From: Benincasa hispida
Taxonomy: Eukaryota; Streptophyta; Magnoliopsida; Cucurbitales; Cucurbitaceae
Assembly: GCF_009727055.1 (NCBI RefSeq)
Contig: NC_052359.1
Location: 9,693,305 to 9,757,304 of the forward strand
Length of the DNA: 64,000 nucleotides
Reading direction: 5' to 3'
Numbering within the stretch: the stretch's first letter is position 1; each line of letters opens with the position of its first letter. Below, one piece after another: positions 24,961 through 37,380 of this stretch. The notes beneath the pieces were generated by a model. That model was not told the DNA's origin, ran no database searches, and saw nothing but the letters and a program-made list of their open reading frames with translations. A program made the translations under genes and the position numbers.

Positions 24961-27900
24961 ATTGGTTTCAGAGCTAGGTTGTTCTGATATTCCAAATCTA
25001 TTGCTGTATTGAATTGCATTTACATTCTTCGTACGTTTTAAGCTTGTCTACATTATGTTTAAGTATTAAATGTATTTGTGGATGTGGATTAATGGAGTTT
25101 CTGGGATGATTGCCTCTGGTTATTGCTTTCTTTTACATTTCAAATTTAATTATAAGGGACCCTGTATTTTGGGGCATATTAACTTGTTATCAAATCTGTA
25201 ATTCAAAGAGTTTGATTCTGTTCGAGTCACTCGTGATGAAGCTTCAAGGCATGGAGATGCAAATTACTTTGAGAACGAAGAACACCAAGAATTGGTCAGA
25301 TCGTGTAAACGATGGGGTAAACAATCGTTTGAGTATGGGATATTGTTGCATGGTAGGCACACACACTAAACGATCGTGTGGTTAAAGGAGTCTATCCATC
25401 GCATATAAGCTTTAAGGACATCGTGGCATAACCGTCGAGGTATTTGACTCGGAAACCGCTAGTCAACTCTTAAGCATAGCCAAGGGAGTCTCTTGGAGGC
25501 CAGCATGCTTCATGGCATAGTCACTGGCGACACGATCACTCGGTAAATATTACACGGCGTTTGCTCCTCGATCGTCTAGATGATCATGCTTCATCGCATA
25601 GTAGTCGTCTACATGATCATTTAGGCTTGCATTTAAACTTAGTGCGTTGCACGATCGAGTGGCCTTCATGCTTCTTCGCATAGTTAAAGGTACTCGATTG
25701 TTGCTACACTATTGTGGTTACTCGACCAACTTTACTAGACGATCAGGAAGCGATGCTTCGACCGGGTGGTTTAAGACCTGATTTGCCTGTTAGAACTGGT
25801 TTACTCGATGGTTCCTGTTAGACTGGTTTACTCAATGGTTTATGTAATAGATAGTTTTTATTTCCTATTTTTTAGGCTAATCATCTCGGTCCATTAATTT
25901 TGGTGAATGTACATGAGATGTATGTTTAATTATATGTCATATAGTATGTCATATAGTTTTAAATCCCACCATAGGTTATGCATTTGTCATGCATCATCTC
26001 TATATTGTAAGAGTTATGATATAGTAGCTTGCATGATTAAATTACTTTAAGAGCATGCTCATGCATCATATAATATAAGAGTTATATTTATGCATACATT
26101 AAGCATATTCATGCATCATCTTTATATTATAAATGTTATAGTATAAGGGTGTACGGAAGCATGTATGCTTAGTTCATTACTTTTTATATAAGAGTTATAT
26201 ATAGTAATGAATGGACATTGCATGAAGCATGACACATAGGTTAAATTTATAAGAGTTATAAATACCCAGTCTAGCTTAGCAATGTGGATGATTTTGGTTG
26301 TTTCCTTTTATAAGTGTTATAATAAAAATTAGAATTAAAATCAATAAGGAAGACATGCATGCAAACTTAGATTATGTTTTAAAAGAGTTTTAAAATTTGA
26401 TGGAGATAGACCTAAGATCACGTTTCTAATGAGATTAGAAACCTAAGTTAATCTTTTAATCAATTTAATAGGATTAAATTGACTAATAAAAGATTAAATA
26501 TGTACTAAATTTATCTATAAGGGACCTTTTATCTAAGGCGGGTTCTGTCTAGACTGGGGTACTTAAGTTGACGGAAACAGAACACCCCTACCTAGGAACC
26601 TACCTGGAAAGGTGAATTAGATAGATTTGTTGCATGCATACAAATTTGATGATAGTCCGTTAAAGTGTTTAATGGGACTTGATTCAAACTTGTTTAATTA
26701 TCAAAGGAAAGAGTTATTTTTTAGAAAATTAAACTTACACTTAGATAAACTCAGTAGACAGATTGTCTAAGTTAATGAATCCTTAGGTAAAACATTTAGT
26801 GGGAGGTACTTGGGGTATATGATACTTTACTTAAACCTCTTCACGTTTCTCCCTAATGTTCATACTGTGAGATCTATCCTTGGCCTCGAGGCACCTTGGG
26901 AGTGTCCCCCTAAAGCATGGTGTTTGGGTAGGTCAATACCAAGGTGAATGGAGAGAATGTTCATAGTAAGTTGGAGCAGAACGTGTGATAACATATCTCA
27001 CGGTCTCTCTCATTAGGTTGGATAACGTTTTGTGCATTGCCTCGAGGCACTCTGGGAGTGTCCCTCTAAAGGATGGCAATTTTGCACGACTCTTTATCTG
27101 ATCTCTTGTATAGGATAAAGTCGCTTTAGTATCTTGTCCTAATATGCTTTTTTCCTATGGTGGGTACATTAAGGCGGGACTTTAGGGCCTAAAATGAGGG
27201 GTTACACTTACGAAAAATTGTTAAAGGTTAACAATTTTGGACCGAAAAATGGTGACTATTAGAGTCAGTTACAAGAGTTGTTTCTGTCTAATGGTTGAGA
27301 ATGTCTCATTCCAGTGAAGGGACACTTGATCACCCCACCAGTGACTTTTGTCTTGCTTCGTTGGGGCATCATTGCAAAATAGATGTCATTTCATTTAGGG
27401 TACATTAGAACTATTTTGCTAAAACTAAAATTGGTGTTAAAAGTGATAATGCATAGACTTATTAAGTTTGTTCATGTTTTTCAGCAACTTTAAAATGGCA
27501 ACAGCCACATTAGCTCTATTAAGTGCCGATAAATTGACTGGCGAAAACTATACTAGTTGGAAAAGCATGATTAATACTATTCTAATCATTGATGACCTGA
27601 GGTTCGTCCTTACGGAGGAGTGTCCTCCTATTCCAACTCAGATTACCGCTCAAAATGTTCAGGAGGCTTATGAGAAATGGACATGGGCAAACGAGAAGGC
27701 CCAAACATATATCTTGGCCAGTCTGAACGACGTATTTTCCAAGAAGCATGAGCCTATAGTCTCTGCACGTGAGATCATGGAGTCCCTACGGGGAATGTTC
27801 AGACAACCATTTGGACAGCTCAAGCTTGAAGCTCTGAAATGCATATTCAACTCGAAATGGAGGAGGGTACATCTGTTCGAGAACACGTTCTGAACATGAT

Positions 27901-28018
27901 GGTCCACTTCAATGTGACAGAGATGAATGGGATCTGCATCAATGAGGGCAGCCAGGTTAGCATAATTTTGCATACGTTGCCAGAAATCTTCCTGCACTTT
28001 GTCAGCAATGTTGTGCTG
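24961..28018 (+). mobile_element. Internal region of the same copia element (PBS, long leader, gag)
   Basis: TGGTTTCAGAGC (24963-24974) resembles the initiator-Met tRNA primer site. A 2.5-kb leader follows that has no long frame and contains repeated 'cctcgaggca...gggagtgtcc' units near 26880 and 27045. Gag starts at 27495. The element is truncated within gag at about 28018, so no pol or 3' LTR follows. Confidence 0.7.
27495..28018 (+). pseudogene. Copia gag (UBN2-type) remnant, frameshifted
   Basis: The frame starts ATGGCAACAGCC. Residues SADKLTGENYTSWKSMINTI and then DDLRFVLTEECPPIP are the hallmark opening of plant copia Gag (gag-polypeptide of LTR copia-type). A frameshift near 27840 moves the reading to another frame, which continues EGTSVREHVLNMMVHFN and later SIILHTLPEIFLHFV to about 28018, where homology stops. 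The zinc knuckle is missing. Confidence 0.8.
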
Positions 28019-28810
28019 TACTTTGTCAGCAATTCTTCCATTCATCTCTTTATTTTATTTCTCATGTTTGTATTTCTATTTCCACATATCCTTTTCTTTA
28101 TATTACAACGAACTCCTTTTATTTATTTATTTATTTTTATATACATCATGATTTCCATGATTTCATCTTTTCCTTCTTCTATTTTTTAAAATCTATTTCT
28201 CCATGATTAACTAAATCATTAGTGAATTGGGATGAGTTACTTCTCACTTCGGCGAGCATCATGATAAGTGAATGTTCATTTGGTTTAGTGTTTGCTTAAA
28301 TTCGACTATTGGTTCCATTTAGCTAATCGAATCAAGTGGTGATAATTAACTACTTGAGAGAGCAAGTGATTGTGGATCTCACTAAACCAAGTAAGAGGCG
28401 CGTTTAGAGATAAACACTACCTTACGTTTCAAGTAACCTAAACATGCATCATAGAAATATGATTTATGTGGCTAACTCACCAAGAGGTGGAATCCTTAAA
28501 GATTATGGACATTAACAGAAGTTTATCATTGAAGTTCAAAGGATTAAGGATTGCTTATCTCAACTCCATCTTATCATCTGTTTTCTTCATACCTCCCTAT
28601 TGTGCCATGCGTTTACCATATACTATCACCATCGAATCCATAATACTTCTATTAATTGCTTTTTAGTTTATGTTTTACACAACAATCATTATATTTTCTT
28701 GATGACCATCTACAAGTTTTAATTAAAGAACTATTTTCAAAGTTTTATTTTATTTGATCAGATCCCCATGTTCGACCTCGATCCCCGTCGAGACTACTTC
28801 TCATTAGGTA
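28019..28810 (+). mobile_element. Probable gypsy-type LTR fragment
   Basis: Non-coding. The phrase 'actcaccaagaggtgg' (about 28475) and the end 'gatccccatgttcgacctcgat' (about 28763) match the layout of the LTRs at 42165-43876 ('acccaccaagaggtg', 'agtccccgtgtttgacctcgg'). It lies between two copia fragments with no coding sequence of its own. Confidence 0.4.
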
Positions 28811-29053
28811 GCTTGTTTTGAGTTCCATAACTCAATCTGAGGCTCCAAGAGAATAGTAGGGAAGACTTTGTGGTGGTTCACAACCAAAGAAAAATAAGAT
28901 TGCAGCTGGAGATCAAGATTCAAGAGGTTTTTCAAAAGTTAGTATGAAACCCTCTTATTAGTTCATGAACATGTTGAATTTAAAGCCAAAATTAATGAAT
29001 TAGAATGTTTATGATCCTATTTTTCTTTCATTGCATGCTTTTTAAACCTAACA
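28811..29053 (+). repeat. 3' end of a copia 5' LTR (truncated)
   Basis: From GCTTGTTTTGAGTTCC to CCTAACA it matches the end of the inverted LTR at 35731-36000, and it is followed by ATTGGTATCAGTGC, a primer-binding site (29056-29067). The first part of the LTR is lost at the junction near 28811. Confidence 0.65.
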
Positions 29054-30344
29054 ATTGGTATCAGTGCATCATTTAAGTATTCAATTCGGTTTAATTTTGG
29101 CTTGGTGGGTGTTTTTTCATAAGTTGTATAAAAATGGTGAACTGATATGGTTTTTCTGAGTTTTAGCATTAAATTCTCTTAATTGTGTTGTAATTCTTGC
29201 AATTGGCTCTTGATTGATGAGCCTTAATGTGTGATTAAGTGTCTGAAATTTGATTGGAGTCATTAGAGTTGAAATTAGGTTGTAATCGAAGAAAGAAGCG
29301 ATGAAGGTCGAGCTGCAGAAACCTGGAGTTGAGCTACTACCTAGCAGCATTGCAACACTGTTCATCAAGCGTTGCAACACTATTTTTCAGTGTAGCCCAG
29401 AATCGAGGAGATACCCTGCAGTGTCGCAACACTAGGGTGAGAGCATTGCAACACTGCTTACCCCAGCCAAGCATGCATGTGTTAGCCCAAACTGGTGGTC
29501 CAATTGAACTAGTCCATTCGGTTCGAGTCTATAAGGTCCGGTTTAACCACTTTTGAAGCTTTTGAGGTCAGATTCGAGCGATTCGGGTCTGGTTCGGGAT
29601 GATTCGAGCGATCCAGAAGTATTTTGGAGCCGGTGTTTGCTGAATTTTGTAATAATAGGCCTTTGTTTGCTTGAAAATGTCAAAACTAAAACCATATCTT
29701 TATATGTTTAATTATTTATGCATGTGATGTATGTTATAATTAAATAAATTTTGTATGTGCATAAAGTATGCCATATATATTTAAAATCCCACCATAGGAA
29801 GCATGTTACATGCATTGAAAGTATGTTATAAAGTGCTATAATATATAGTATGCATGTTTAGGGTTTCAAATGTTTTAATATAAGTATTATATTAAATGTT
29901 GAATGCCTTTGATGTATGTTATGGATGTCAAGCATGTCTAAGGTTTTATAAGTTGTTATAAAATTGGGTTAGACATTTAAAATTCATAACAAAGATAAGT
30001 TGCATGCTCACGTAGGTTAACCACTTATTTTAATTGTTAAAATAGGTTGTTATCTTGTAAAACTAGGATTACAAACTCAACTGGTATATAATCCTATCTA
30101 AGGTTGGGGGTACTTAAGTTGACAGTTTACGTAACATCTCCTATCTGGGGATTATGGTTGAATAATTGAGTGTTGTTAACTGGTTTTATGAGTAATACGT
30201 GAGCAGTGTGAGGTTATAAAACTGGTTTGTCACCTAGATATCGTAGGTTAAATCCAAATATAATTGTTATACTTGGATAAATACTTAGACTTAGGTTGTT
30301 TAATTAGCCGGAACAAGCCTGAGTAAAAGAATACCCAAATAATC

Positions 30345-30475
30345 GTTAGAACACTTCATTGGGAGTTTAAGAGCATATATGATATGTTATTAGAACACTT
30401 TAGTGGAAATTTAATAACATATATGATATGTTAGAACGCTTCAATGAGAGATTAATAACATATATGGTATGTTCT
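30345..30475 (+). repeat. Three short tandem repeats in the copia leader (41-44 bp)
   Basis: Copies begin AGAACACTTCATTGG (about 30348), AGAACACTTTAGTGG (about 30392) and AGAACGCTTCAATGA (about 30433). Each ends in CATATATGATATGTT or a near variant. Confidence 0.7.
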
Positions 30476-30481
30476 TTTTAG

Positions 30482-30960
30482 CTCTCGTGTCCCTAAGAGT
30501 TCACAATCGAGATTCATGTTTCACTTCGTTTCACCTTAAGAGTGACCTCCATTCGGAAAGTGTTTACATGAATTGAGATCATGGTGAAGAGGGAAAGTTG
30601 TTCACAGTAAAATCAAAAGTGATGTTTTGATTTTCATTCTCACGTCCTAAGAGGTTCACACCGCGAGGTTCATGCGACACATCGTGTCACCATGGGAGTG
30701 ACCTCCATCCGCAAAGTGTTTGTGTGAATTAATATCAAGGTGAATGATAGGAAGTTGTTTGATGTAAATTCAAGTATACAATATATTGATTTCAACTCTC
30801 ACGTCCCTGGAAAGTTCACATCGTGAGATTCATATGATGCTTTGTGTCACCCTGGGAGTGACCTCCATTCAGAAAGTGTTTGTATGGGTCAAGATCAAGG
30901 TGAATGGGGGAAGTCGTTCATAGTAAATGGGTAAAGGATATGTGTCAACGTGTCCTACGG
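30482..30960 (+). repeat. Three tandem copies of a ~158-bp leader repeat
   Basis: Copies start CTCTCGTGTCCC (about 30482), TCTCACGTCC (about 30644) and CTCTCACGTCCC (about 30799). Each contains GAGTGACCTCCATYC and an AAAGTGTTT followed by AAGGTGAA. Weaker relatives lie in the leader of the other element near 26870 and 27045. Confidence 0.75.
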
Positions 30961-31462
30961 TCTCCTCCGTTGGTTTAGACCGTGAGATTTCTATGGTGCG
31001 TCTACTGGTTAGCTTTATGCAGCCCTTGCTAGTAGTTTAACGATAGCTATCCCCTCAGAGAGTTGTAACATGGGATTTAGAACAACTCATTTTCTAGAAA
31101 TGAATAGAATTTCTTAGGTCGTTTTCCAACCTTAACTTTCTAATTCGATTGCATCGCTGAGGCCAATCTTTAAGGTCTGAAAATGGAGGGTTACACTTAT
31201 GGAATTACTAAATTGTTAGTAAGTTTTGACCAAAAACGGTAGCTAAATGACTATAGGAATAAGAGTTATTATGGAGATAGTATTTAGTCGAGAATATCTT
31301 GCTTTAGTGAAGGAGTATTTGGCTGCCCCTTGGTAGCATTTATTCTGACTCACTATAGTATCGTTGCAAAAATAATGAATTTTGGGTACATTATTACTTT
31401 GCTAAAACATGTTTGGGTTTAAAAGCAATTCACTAGTAAAGAAATTTGTTTATATTTTCAGA

Positions 31463-32080
31463 ATGACGAGTTCATTGGTTCAACTTTTGGCTTCTGATAA
31501 ATTAACTAGGGATAATTATGCTACTTGGAAATCAAACTTGAATACAATATTAGTGATAGATGATCTGAGGTTCGTTTTGACAGAGGAGTGTCCTCCCATT
31601 CCTAACTCAAATGCAAACCAAACTGTTCAGGATGTATAATACAGATGGACAAAGGAAAACGAGAAAGCTCGTGCCTATATTCTTGCCAACATATTTGATG
31701 TCTTGGCTAAGAAACATGAAATCATGAATACTGCCAAGGAGATTATGGAATCTTTGCATGGGATGTTTGGACAACCGTCTTTCTCCCTAAGGCATGATGC
31801 TATCAAATACGTTTATAACTGCTGTATGAAAGAAGTGACTATTAGAGAACAGAGGATCGTCCTCTAAAAAGCATGATATTGCTTCTTCTTCAAAGAATAA
31901 GAGTATTCTGGTGAAGAAAAACAAGGGGAAAGGGAAAAAGAAACCTACTAGCTGCAAAGGCAGGACAAAAGCTACAGATAAAAGAAAGTGTATCCACTGT
32001 AGTGAAGAATGGTACTAGAAAAGGAACTGGCTACAATATCTTGTGGAGAAAAGAGCGGAGAAAGGAAAATAAGGAAACTA
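31463..32080 (+). pseudogene. Copia gag remnant with zinc knuckle
   Basis: It starts ATGACGAGTTCA. LASDKLTRDNYATWKSNLNT and DDLRFVLTEECPPIP match the gag at 27495 closely. A stop (TAA) replaces a sense codon near 31637; the reading continues through AKEIMESLHGMFGQP, then breaks again. At about 31986 the zinc knuckle is recognisable (C-I-H-C with the final H and C region damaged: EEWY then a stop). The protein cannot be made. Confidence 0.8.
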
Positions 32081-32329
32081 GTTCCTGAAGGTTGCTTGCA
32101 ATGAGATAGTACTCCAGATTATGAATATGGGAAAATATCTTAAAATGACCAGCGGGAGATGTTAGAGTTGTTGACAGAAGATGAACCTTTTACTTTTGCT
32201 ACTGTAAAAAAGTTCTTTTTATCTTTTTTAAAGAACATATTGTATAAATTTTTTGTTATGAAAGAAATGTTCATTAGCAAAAGTTATATTTGTTCTACTG
32301 TAAAGCAACTTCTATTAAAACCAACCAAG

Positions 32330-33330
32330 TTAAAGGTCATTTTCAAATATTTAGATATTTAAAACAACTAGAAATCAATAAAGAAAATGGTTATGTTTAC
32401 CTAAGAGATAAGTTTACAACATTTAAAAGGTTCAAGGTGTATAAAACTTGTTAGATAAAATAATCGAAAACACTTTGGTTAGATTGAGGTACAAAGTATA
32501 GAGGACCTGAGATTTCTAGGGCTATAATGATAAAATATGTACACCTAGTTGCCTTAATTGTTTTGAACATCATTCCAATTTTAAGGTGTTTCTGAAAGCT
32601 CCAAATGAGATGTGGAGAACTCATAAAAGTTCTTTGTGATGTTTACATACTTTTGAAATCTGGAAAAGATCGGCACATATGTTAGTGTCGAACCCTTAAA
32701 TATTGGAATATTGTTCAAAAGGTATGCCTATTTTTAGGCAACCCAAAAGTAGTATATTTTTCAAGTAAAAGAGAATCATGTGTTCGTTAGAAAATGTTGA
32801 ATTTTTTTTGAAAAAATAGACAAGATCACCATGTGTTATTCAATTTCCATCAAAAGCAATGTGAATATCAATAAGATTTATTGATTTAAAGCTGACACCG
32901 TTATAAAAGTTGTTTAGACAGGTCAGATGTATCTTACTCAAGGAGTTGAGGGTACCTTGATGTAGTGGTAGAAATGTATGACAGCCTAGCCATAGTTTGG
33001 GTTTAGTGGAAACTTAAGTCATCAAGTCTTGATGATGGCATCGAGAAACAAAGAATCGTGATAATAAGATGCATTCCCTATGTTTTGAATAGAAGGCCAT
33101 TGTGTACTAATGTGTTTATAGCGATCCCCTCGGCTAAAGTGTTTGGGTATCACCTAGTGAGACTAGGATTATGAGTTATATAACCTAGGGCAAGTAGGAG
33201 AAAAACGCATGAGTATGTGATACCTAAAGGTAAACCATGGCTACGTGATGCTATAGTTTATTGTATTTCTCTGTAAAACTAAAAAACTCAACATTATATA
33301 TTCATGTATATGTTACCACTAGAGTTTTAG
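32330..33330 (+). pseudogene. Copia pol fragments (integrase and following region)
   Basis: Broken reading frames show a GYVYLRDKFTTFKRFKVYK-like integrase segment near 32390 and a KTL...YRGPE piece near 32475, where IKTLRSDRGGEY is typical. A GMPIFRQP...ENVEFF-like piece follows near 32720-32810, which belongs after the integrase. The many stops make this a relic, and reverse transcriptase motifs are absent. Confidence 0.5.
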
Positions 33331-33344
33331 TCCAAGTGGGAGTT

Positions 33345-33764
33345 TGTTGGGTTTTATGTCCTAAAACTCGTGGTTTGTAAACAATAAACTTATTATAATA
33401 AATTCAATAAAGTTGTTATTGAAGTTTGTTGTATTGAATATATGAATTGCTTATTTTGTTTTAGAAATAAATCCAATAAACTAAAAGATCCATGACTATT
33501 ACATGAGTACTTGAACTTTATGTGAAGACATAATAATGGATAAGGTTTAAGTAAATAGTCTAAATGATCTATAGTATATGAATAAGGTTGGGTGTCTTAT
33601 TTTAGTAACACTATCGGATGTGGCCCACTTTGTAGTTGTTACAAGGAGTTGTAAATTGCTATAGACGAAGTGATCCTGATTCGTACCTGTAGTGACATGA
33701 GGAGTGTGGGTGTCCTGTGTAATGAGTTTGCGCAAGATCGAACCAATTTTATAGCATGATTAAT
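33345..33764 (+). repeat. 3' LTR of the copia element, truncated
   Basis: It starts TGTTGGGTTTTATGTCC directly after the polypurine tract and follows the solo LTR at 3213. It breaks near 33764, where sequence in the opposite orientation begins. Confidence 0.7.
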
Positions 33765-33834
33765 TAGGTCCCCCTACTAGTAATTTATAACATGGGCTTC
33801 AACGATCCAATGGACCTACTAGTAGGGGGACCTA
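33765..33834. repeat. Perfect 16-bp inverted repeat at an LTR junction
   Basis: TAGGTCCCCCTACTAG (33765-33780) is exactly inverted at 33819-33834, with a 38-base loop. It sits where a plus-oriented LTR fragment changes into a minus-oriented one of the same family. Confidence 0.8.
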
Positions 33835-34157
33835 ATGGACCTACAGATCATGGGCTCCAACGATCCAAGATTAATTGATTAAACTCTTTACACCGAATTA
33901 ACCCTCATTCGATAACTATCGGGTCACTCCACTAAAGCCCAGAGTTGCACTCCTCTCACTGTAGATATATTGTGTCCACTCAATATAACCATGATTAGTA
34001 AGTTAACCCTTCACATGTTATTCGTAATAACGGCTGGGTCAAATGGCTATTTTACCCCCGAGATTACCTTTTGTTCCTTAAGTCTCATTGATCCTCTAAT
34101 GAACAATTGGTTTGTGATTCGATCATCAAACCGATTCCCTCTCGGGCCAATGAGCTT
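33835..34157 (-). mobile_element. Inverted copia LTR fragment
   Basis: It is collinear with 36590-36900, sharing 'gcactccwctcactgtagatatattrtgtcc' style blocks and 'acccccgagattaycttttgttcc' style blocks, and is the reverse complement of part of 3213-4716. It ends at 34157 against the gypsy reverse transcriptase relic. Confidence 0.65.
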
Positions 34158-34163
34158 AATAAT

Positions 34164-35725
34164 TGGATAAATGTTACCGACCTCATTGAGCTTAATAATT
34201 TCCTTGAGAATAACGTCTTTCATCGTGGGGTTGAGCCTCCTGAGGGGTTGAACTGTGGGTTTGGCTCTTTCCTCAAGATTTATTCTATGCATGCAAAGAG
34301 AAGGACTTACTCCCTTGAGATCATCAAGAGTCCACCTAATGGCCATCTTATAGGTTCTCAGAGTCTCAACTAAGGATTCCTCTTGGGTGGATGTCAACTC
34401 CCTGGAGATTATAATTGGAAGGGTGTTCTTTTCGCTAAGGTACACATATTTCAAATGACTAGGGAGGGCCTTTAGCTCAATCCCTTATAGCTACAAATCA
34501 ATAGTATCAAAATCAGAAGAAGGTTCCTCGAAGTTGTTAACATTAACAACAGAGAGAGATACATTATGCAAGTCATGTAAATCCAAATCAATATAAGGAG
34601 TAATCAATTTGTCAGAGTCATCATCACATAAATTATGTGCCTCAATCATACACAGGGACAAATATTCCTCGAAAATTTTTATGGCATTATATATAATAAA
34701 TGCAACTACCTCTCCATCAAATCTATAGAAAGACAACCCTTATCAACATCGATTTTTGTCGTTGCAGTTTTCATAAAGGGCCTTCCTAACAGAACTGTAG
34801 AAGAGGAAGGAGAATAGACTTCATCCATTTTCAAAATGTAGAAATAAACTGATAAAATCAAATCTTTAACTTGTAATAACACATCCTCAACTATCCCTAA
34901 AGGTTAGATGTAAGATCTATCAGCTAATTGGATGCACACAAAAGTTTTTAGCAAATCATTCAAATTGAGATCTTTATACACAAGATAAGGCATGACATTG
35001 ATGGATGCTCCTAGATCAAGGATGGCATGCCGAATGACACTATTACCAATAATACAGGGTAAAGTAAACATACTTGGGTCTCAACATTTTTCAGGCATAT
35101 TATGTTTATGCAGAGCTAATACATTCTTACTTACCACAACCCGTTCTCTATCCTTACCTATCCTCTTCTTAGTGCAAAGTTCCTTGAAGAACTTAGCATA
35201 CCTTGGAATTTGCTGGATCGCGTTTAAGAGAGGAATGTTTATCTGAACCTTTTTAAACATTTTGATTAACTCTTCATCCCTATGTTCCTGTTTTGGTCTT
35301 GCCAATCTATAGGGAAAAGGGGCTTTAGGGATACAAGGTTCAATAGAAGGTGGGGAAGTAGTACTTATCTTAAACGGGCGTCCTTGGATTAAGTCTCATT
35401 TTTCTCATATTCTCATTGGACTTACCAGGGAGGTGAGGTGTTTGAAGAGGTCGCAAGCACTCACATTGGAATGGTCTGGCTGGGCAGGTAGCTTCCCTGA
35501 ACCCTTGCTCTCTATCTGAATTACCACAATACCTAATTGTATGACTTGAGTGCCCAAATTTTCCATACTTATCTTGGTTTCTTGTGATAATTGGAGAGAG
35601 TCCTTTTGCAGTTGCTGGATTTCCTATTGAAATTTTACAGAGTTGTCAACCAAAGATTTGACGATATCCTCTAAAGACATACCTGAGGAAGACGACGATG
35701 GCTAATTGGAATGATTGGAACTGTC
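34164..35725 (-). pseudogene. Athila-like gypsy relic: gag end, protease, start of RT
   Basis: Reading on the minus strand: a gag C-terminal part (KMFKKVQINIPLLNAIQQIP, about 35240), then an aspartic protease with the active-site motif DLGASINVMPY (about 34985-35017) and the later LLGRPFMKTA block (about 34770-34800). Next comes the stretch before RT (NNTLP-like, LPIIISRELT, about 34420) and the RT opening AKPTVQPLRRLNPTMKDVI. It stops at IYPI (about 34164), before the RT catalytic core. Frameshifts separate the parts. Gene order and these motifs fit the Athila/Tat group of plant Ty3/gypsy elements. Confidence 0.8.
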
Positions 35726-35730
35726 ATGTC

Positions 35731-37340
35731 TGTAAGATTGTATCAACAACAGTAGAAGCACAATAATCATCTAAGCATTCAAATTCACTAATTTTGGCAA
35801 AATATAAAGCATGCTTTTGTAGAAAAATATGAGTTTCAAGACATACCTCTTGTAGAACTTCTTCAAATCTCCTTCACCAGCTGCTATCTTCTCTAAATCT
35901 TGTTGTAGACCACCTCAAGATCTTTCCCACTATTCTCTTGGTGCTCTAGATTGAGTTGTGGGACTCAAAACAAGCTTGAATCAAGGGTAGAAGGAGAAAT
36001 GCTTACTACAGCAGCCTTGTTGAAGAATCTTTCTTCAAACCGAATTTTCTCTAAAATTCTCTATGGATTGCATGCCCGATTTTCACTCCAATCTCTTCAT
36101 TATATTGTAGATCAAAATGCAAAGAGAATAGTTGCATGAGTTGCAGCTCATGCTTGGAGAAGATAAGGCCAAGATATTGCTTCATGTGTGAGCTACTTAG
36201 GTGATGGATAATGGAAAAACTCTTTTTTTCATTTTGTGTGTTTTTGGTTTTCCAATTTTCCAATTTTATCTAAAAATCAAAATTTGATTTTATAAAATCT
36301 ATTTTGATTTTAAAAAATGAAAATTAATTTCACAAATTAATCATTAAATAAAATTTAATTAATTTAATATCAAATATTAAATTAATGTTAACACATATCC
36401 ATCTTTATATATTTAAATCATATTTAAATATATAAATTCTCCTAATCCGTTTAATTCAAAAATTAAACATATAATTATATCTCATATAATTACTAAATCT
36501 CTTAACTCTAATTTGAATGTTTCAAATTAACTTATCACACTATTCTAGAGCTAGTCTGTTACGAGCTAGTAGGGGGACCTCGCAGACTTACAGATCATGG
36601 GTTACAACGATCCGAGATTAATTGGCTAAACTCATTAGACTAAATTAATCTCCATTCATTAACTAATGCGTCACTCCACTAAAGCCCATAGTTGCACTCC
36701 CCTCACTGTAGATATATTATGTCCACATGATTTAACCATAACCAGCAAGTCGACTCTTCACAGGTTGTTCATAATAATGGCTAGGTCAAATATCTGTTTT
36801 TACCCCCGAGATTATGTCTTATTCCTCAAGTCCCTACTGATCCTCTAATGAACAACTGGTTTGTGATCCAATCACTAAACCAAACTCTTTCAGCCTAGTG
36901 AGAGGATGGGGCCCCCTTTCATGACCTGGATTCAGTACTTGAGAGAACAATCTTTCCCCTATCCATAAAGCAGGTAGGCGTGAACTCCATCTTGCAAGGA
37001 CAGGTCCCCAGCTATTCATCTAGTCTTATCCCCAAAATGGTAAGTTTATTAAGCAGTACTATTGGACTACTCTCACCGTTTGTAAATCAAAGGATAATCC
37101 CGAACAAACAGGAGTTCATGGCTAGCTCAGGATTAAGATCAAGTTAACATAGGTCATCTAGGTGAAATAGTCAGTCTTAAACAGTAAACAGCGTTATAAA
37201 GTAAGAGTGACTTATTTCTTGATCCTGCTCTTATGCAAACTCATTGCATAGAACACCCACACTCCTCATGCCATAACATGTATGAATTAGGATCACATCG
37301 ATATAGCACTTGACAACTATTTGTAACAACATCAGATTCA
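35731..37340 (-). mobile_element. Copia LTR inserted in the Athila-like element
   Basis: On the minus strand it ends ...GATACAATCTTACA at 35731, matching the LTR end at 29053, and shares the GCTTGTTTTGAGTCCCAC block. Its beginning is lost: homology to other copies starts at about 37340 with the 'tgttacaa...tatagatggt' block, so about 250 bases of the usual start are missing. It separates the gag N-terminal part (37381-37860) from the rest of the gypsy relic. Confidence 0.65.
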
Positions 37341-37380
37341 AAAGCCCTGGTTCCAAAATTTTGGTTATTTTTAGCAATGC

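Larger units (their letters stand above)
29054..33344 (+). mobile_element. Internal region of a deleted copia element
   Basis: Order: primer-binding site TGGTATCAGTGC (29056-29067), a leader of about 2.4 kb, gag at 31463, fragments of integrase and of the region after it, then a polypurine tract AAGTGGGAG (33334-33342) touching the 3' LTR. The leader contains two sets of tandem repeats (listed separately). Reverse transcriptase and RNase H are deleted, so the element is dead. Confidence 0.75.

Noticed and set aside
27668..28045. 125-codon minus-strand frame
   Set aside because: It is the antisense shadow of the copia gag at 27495.
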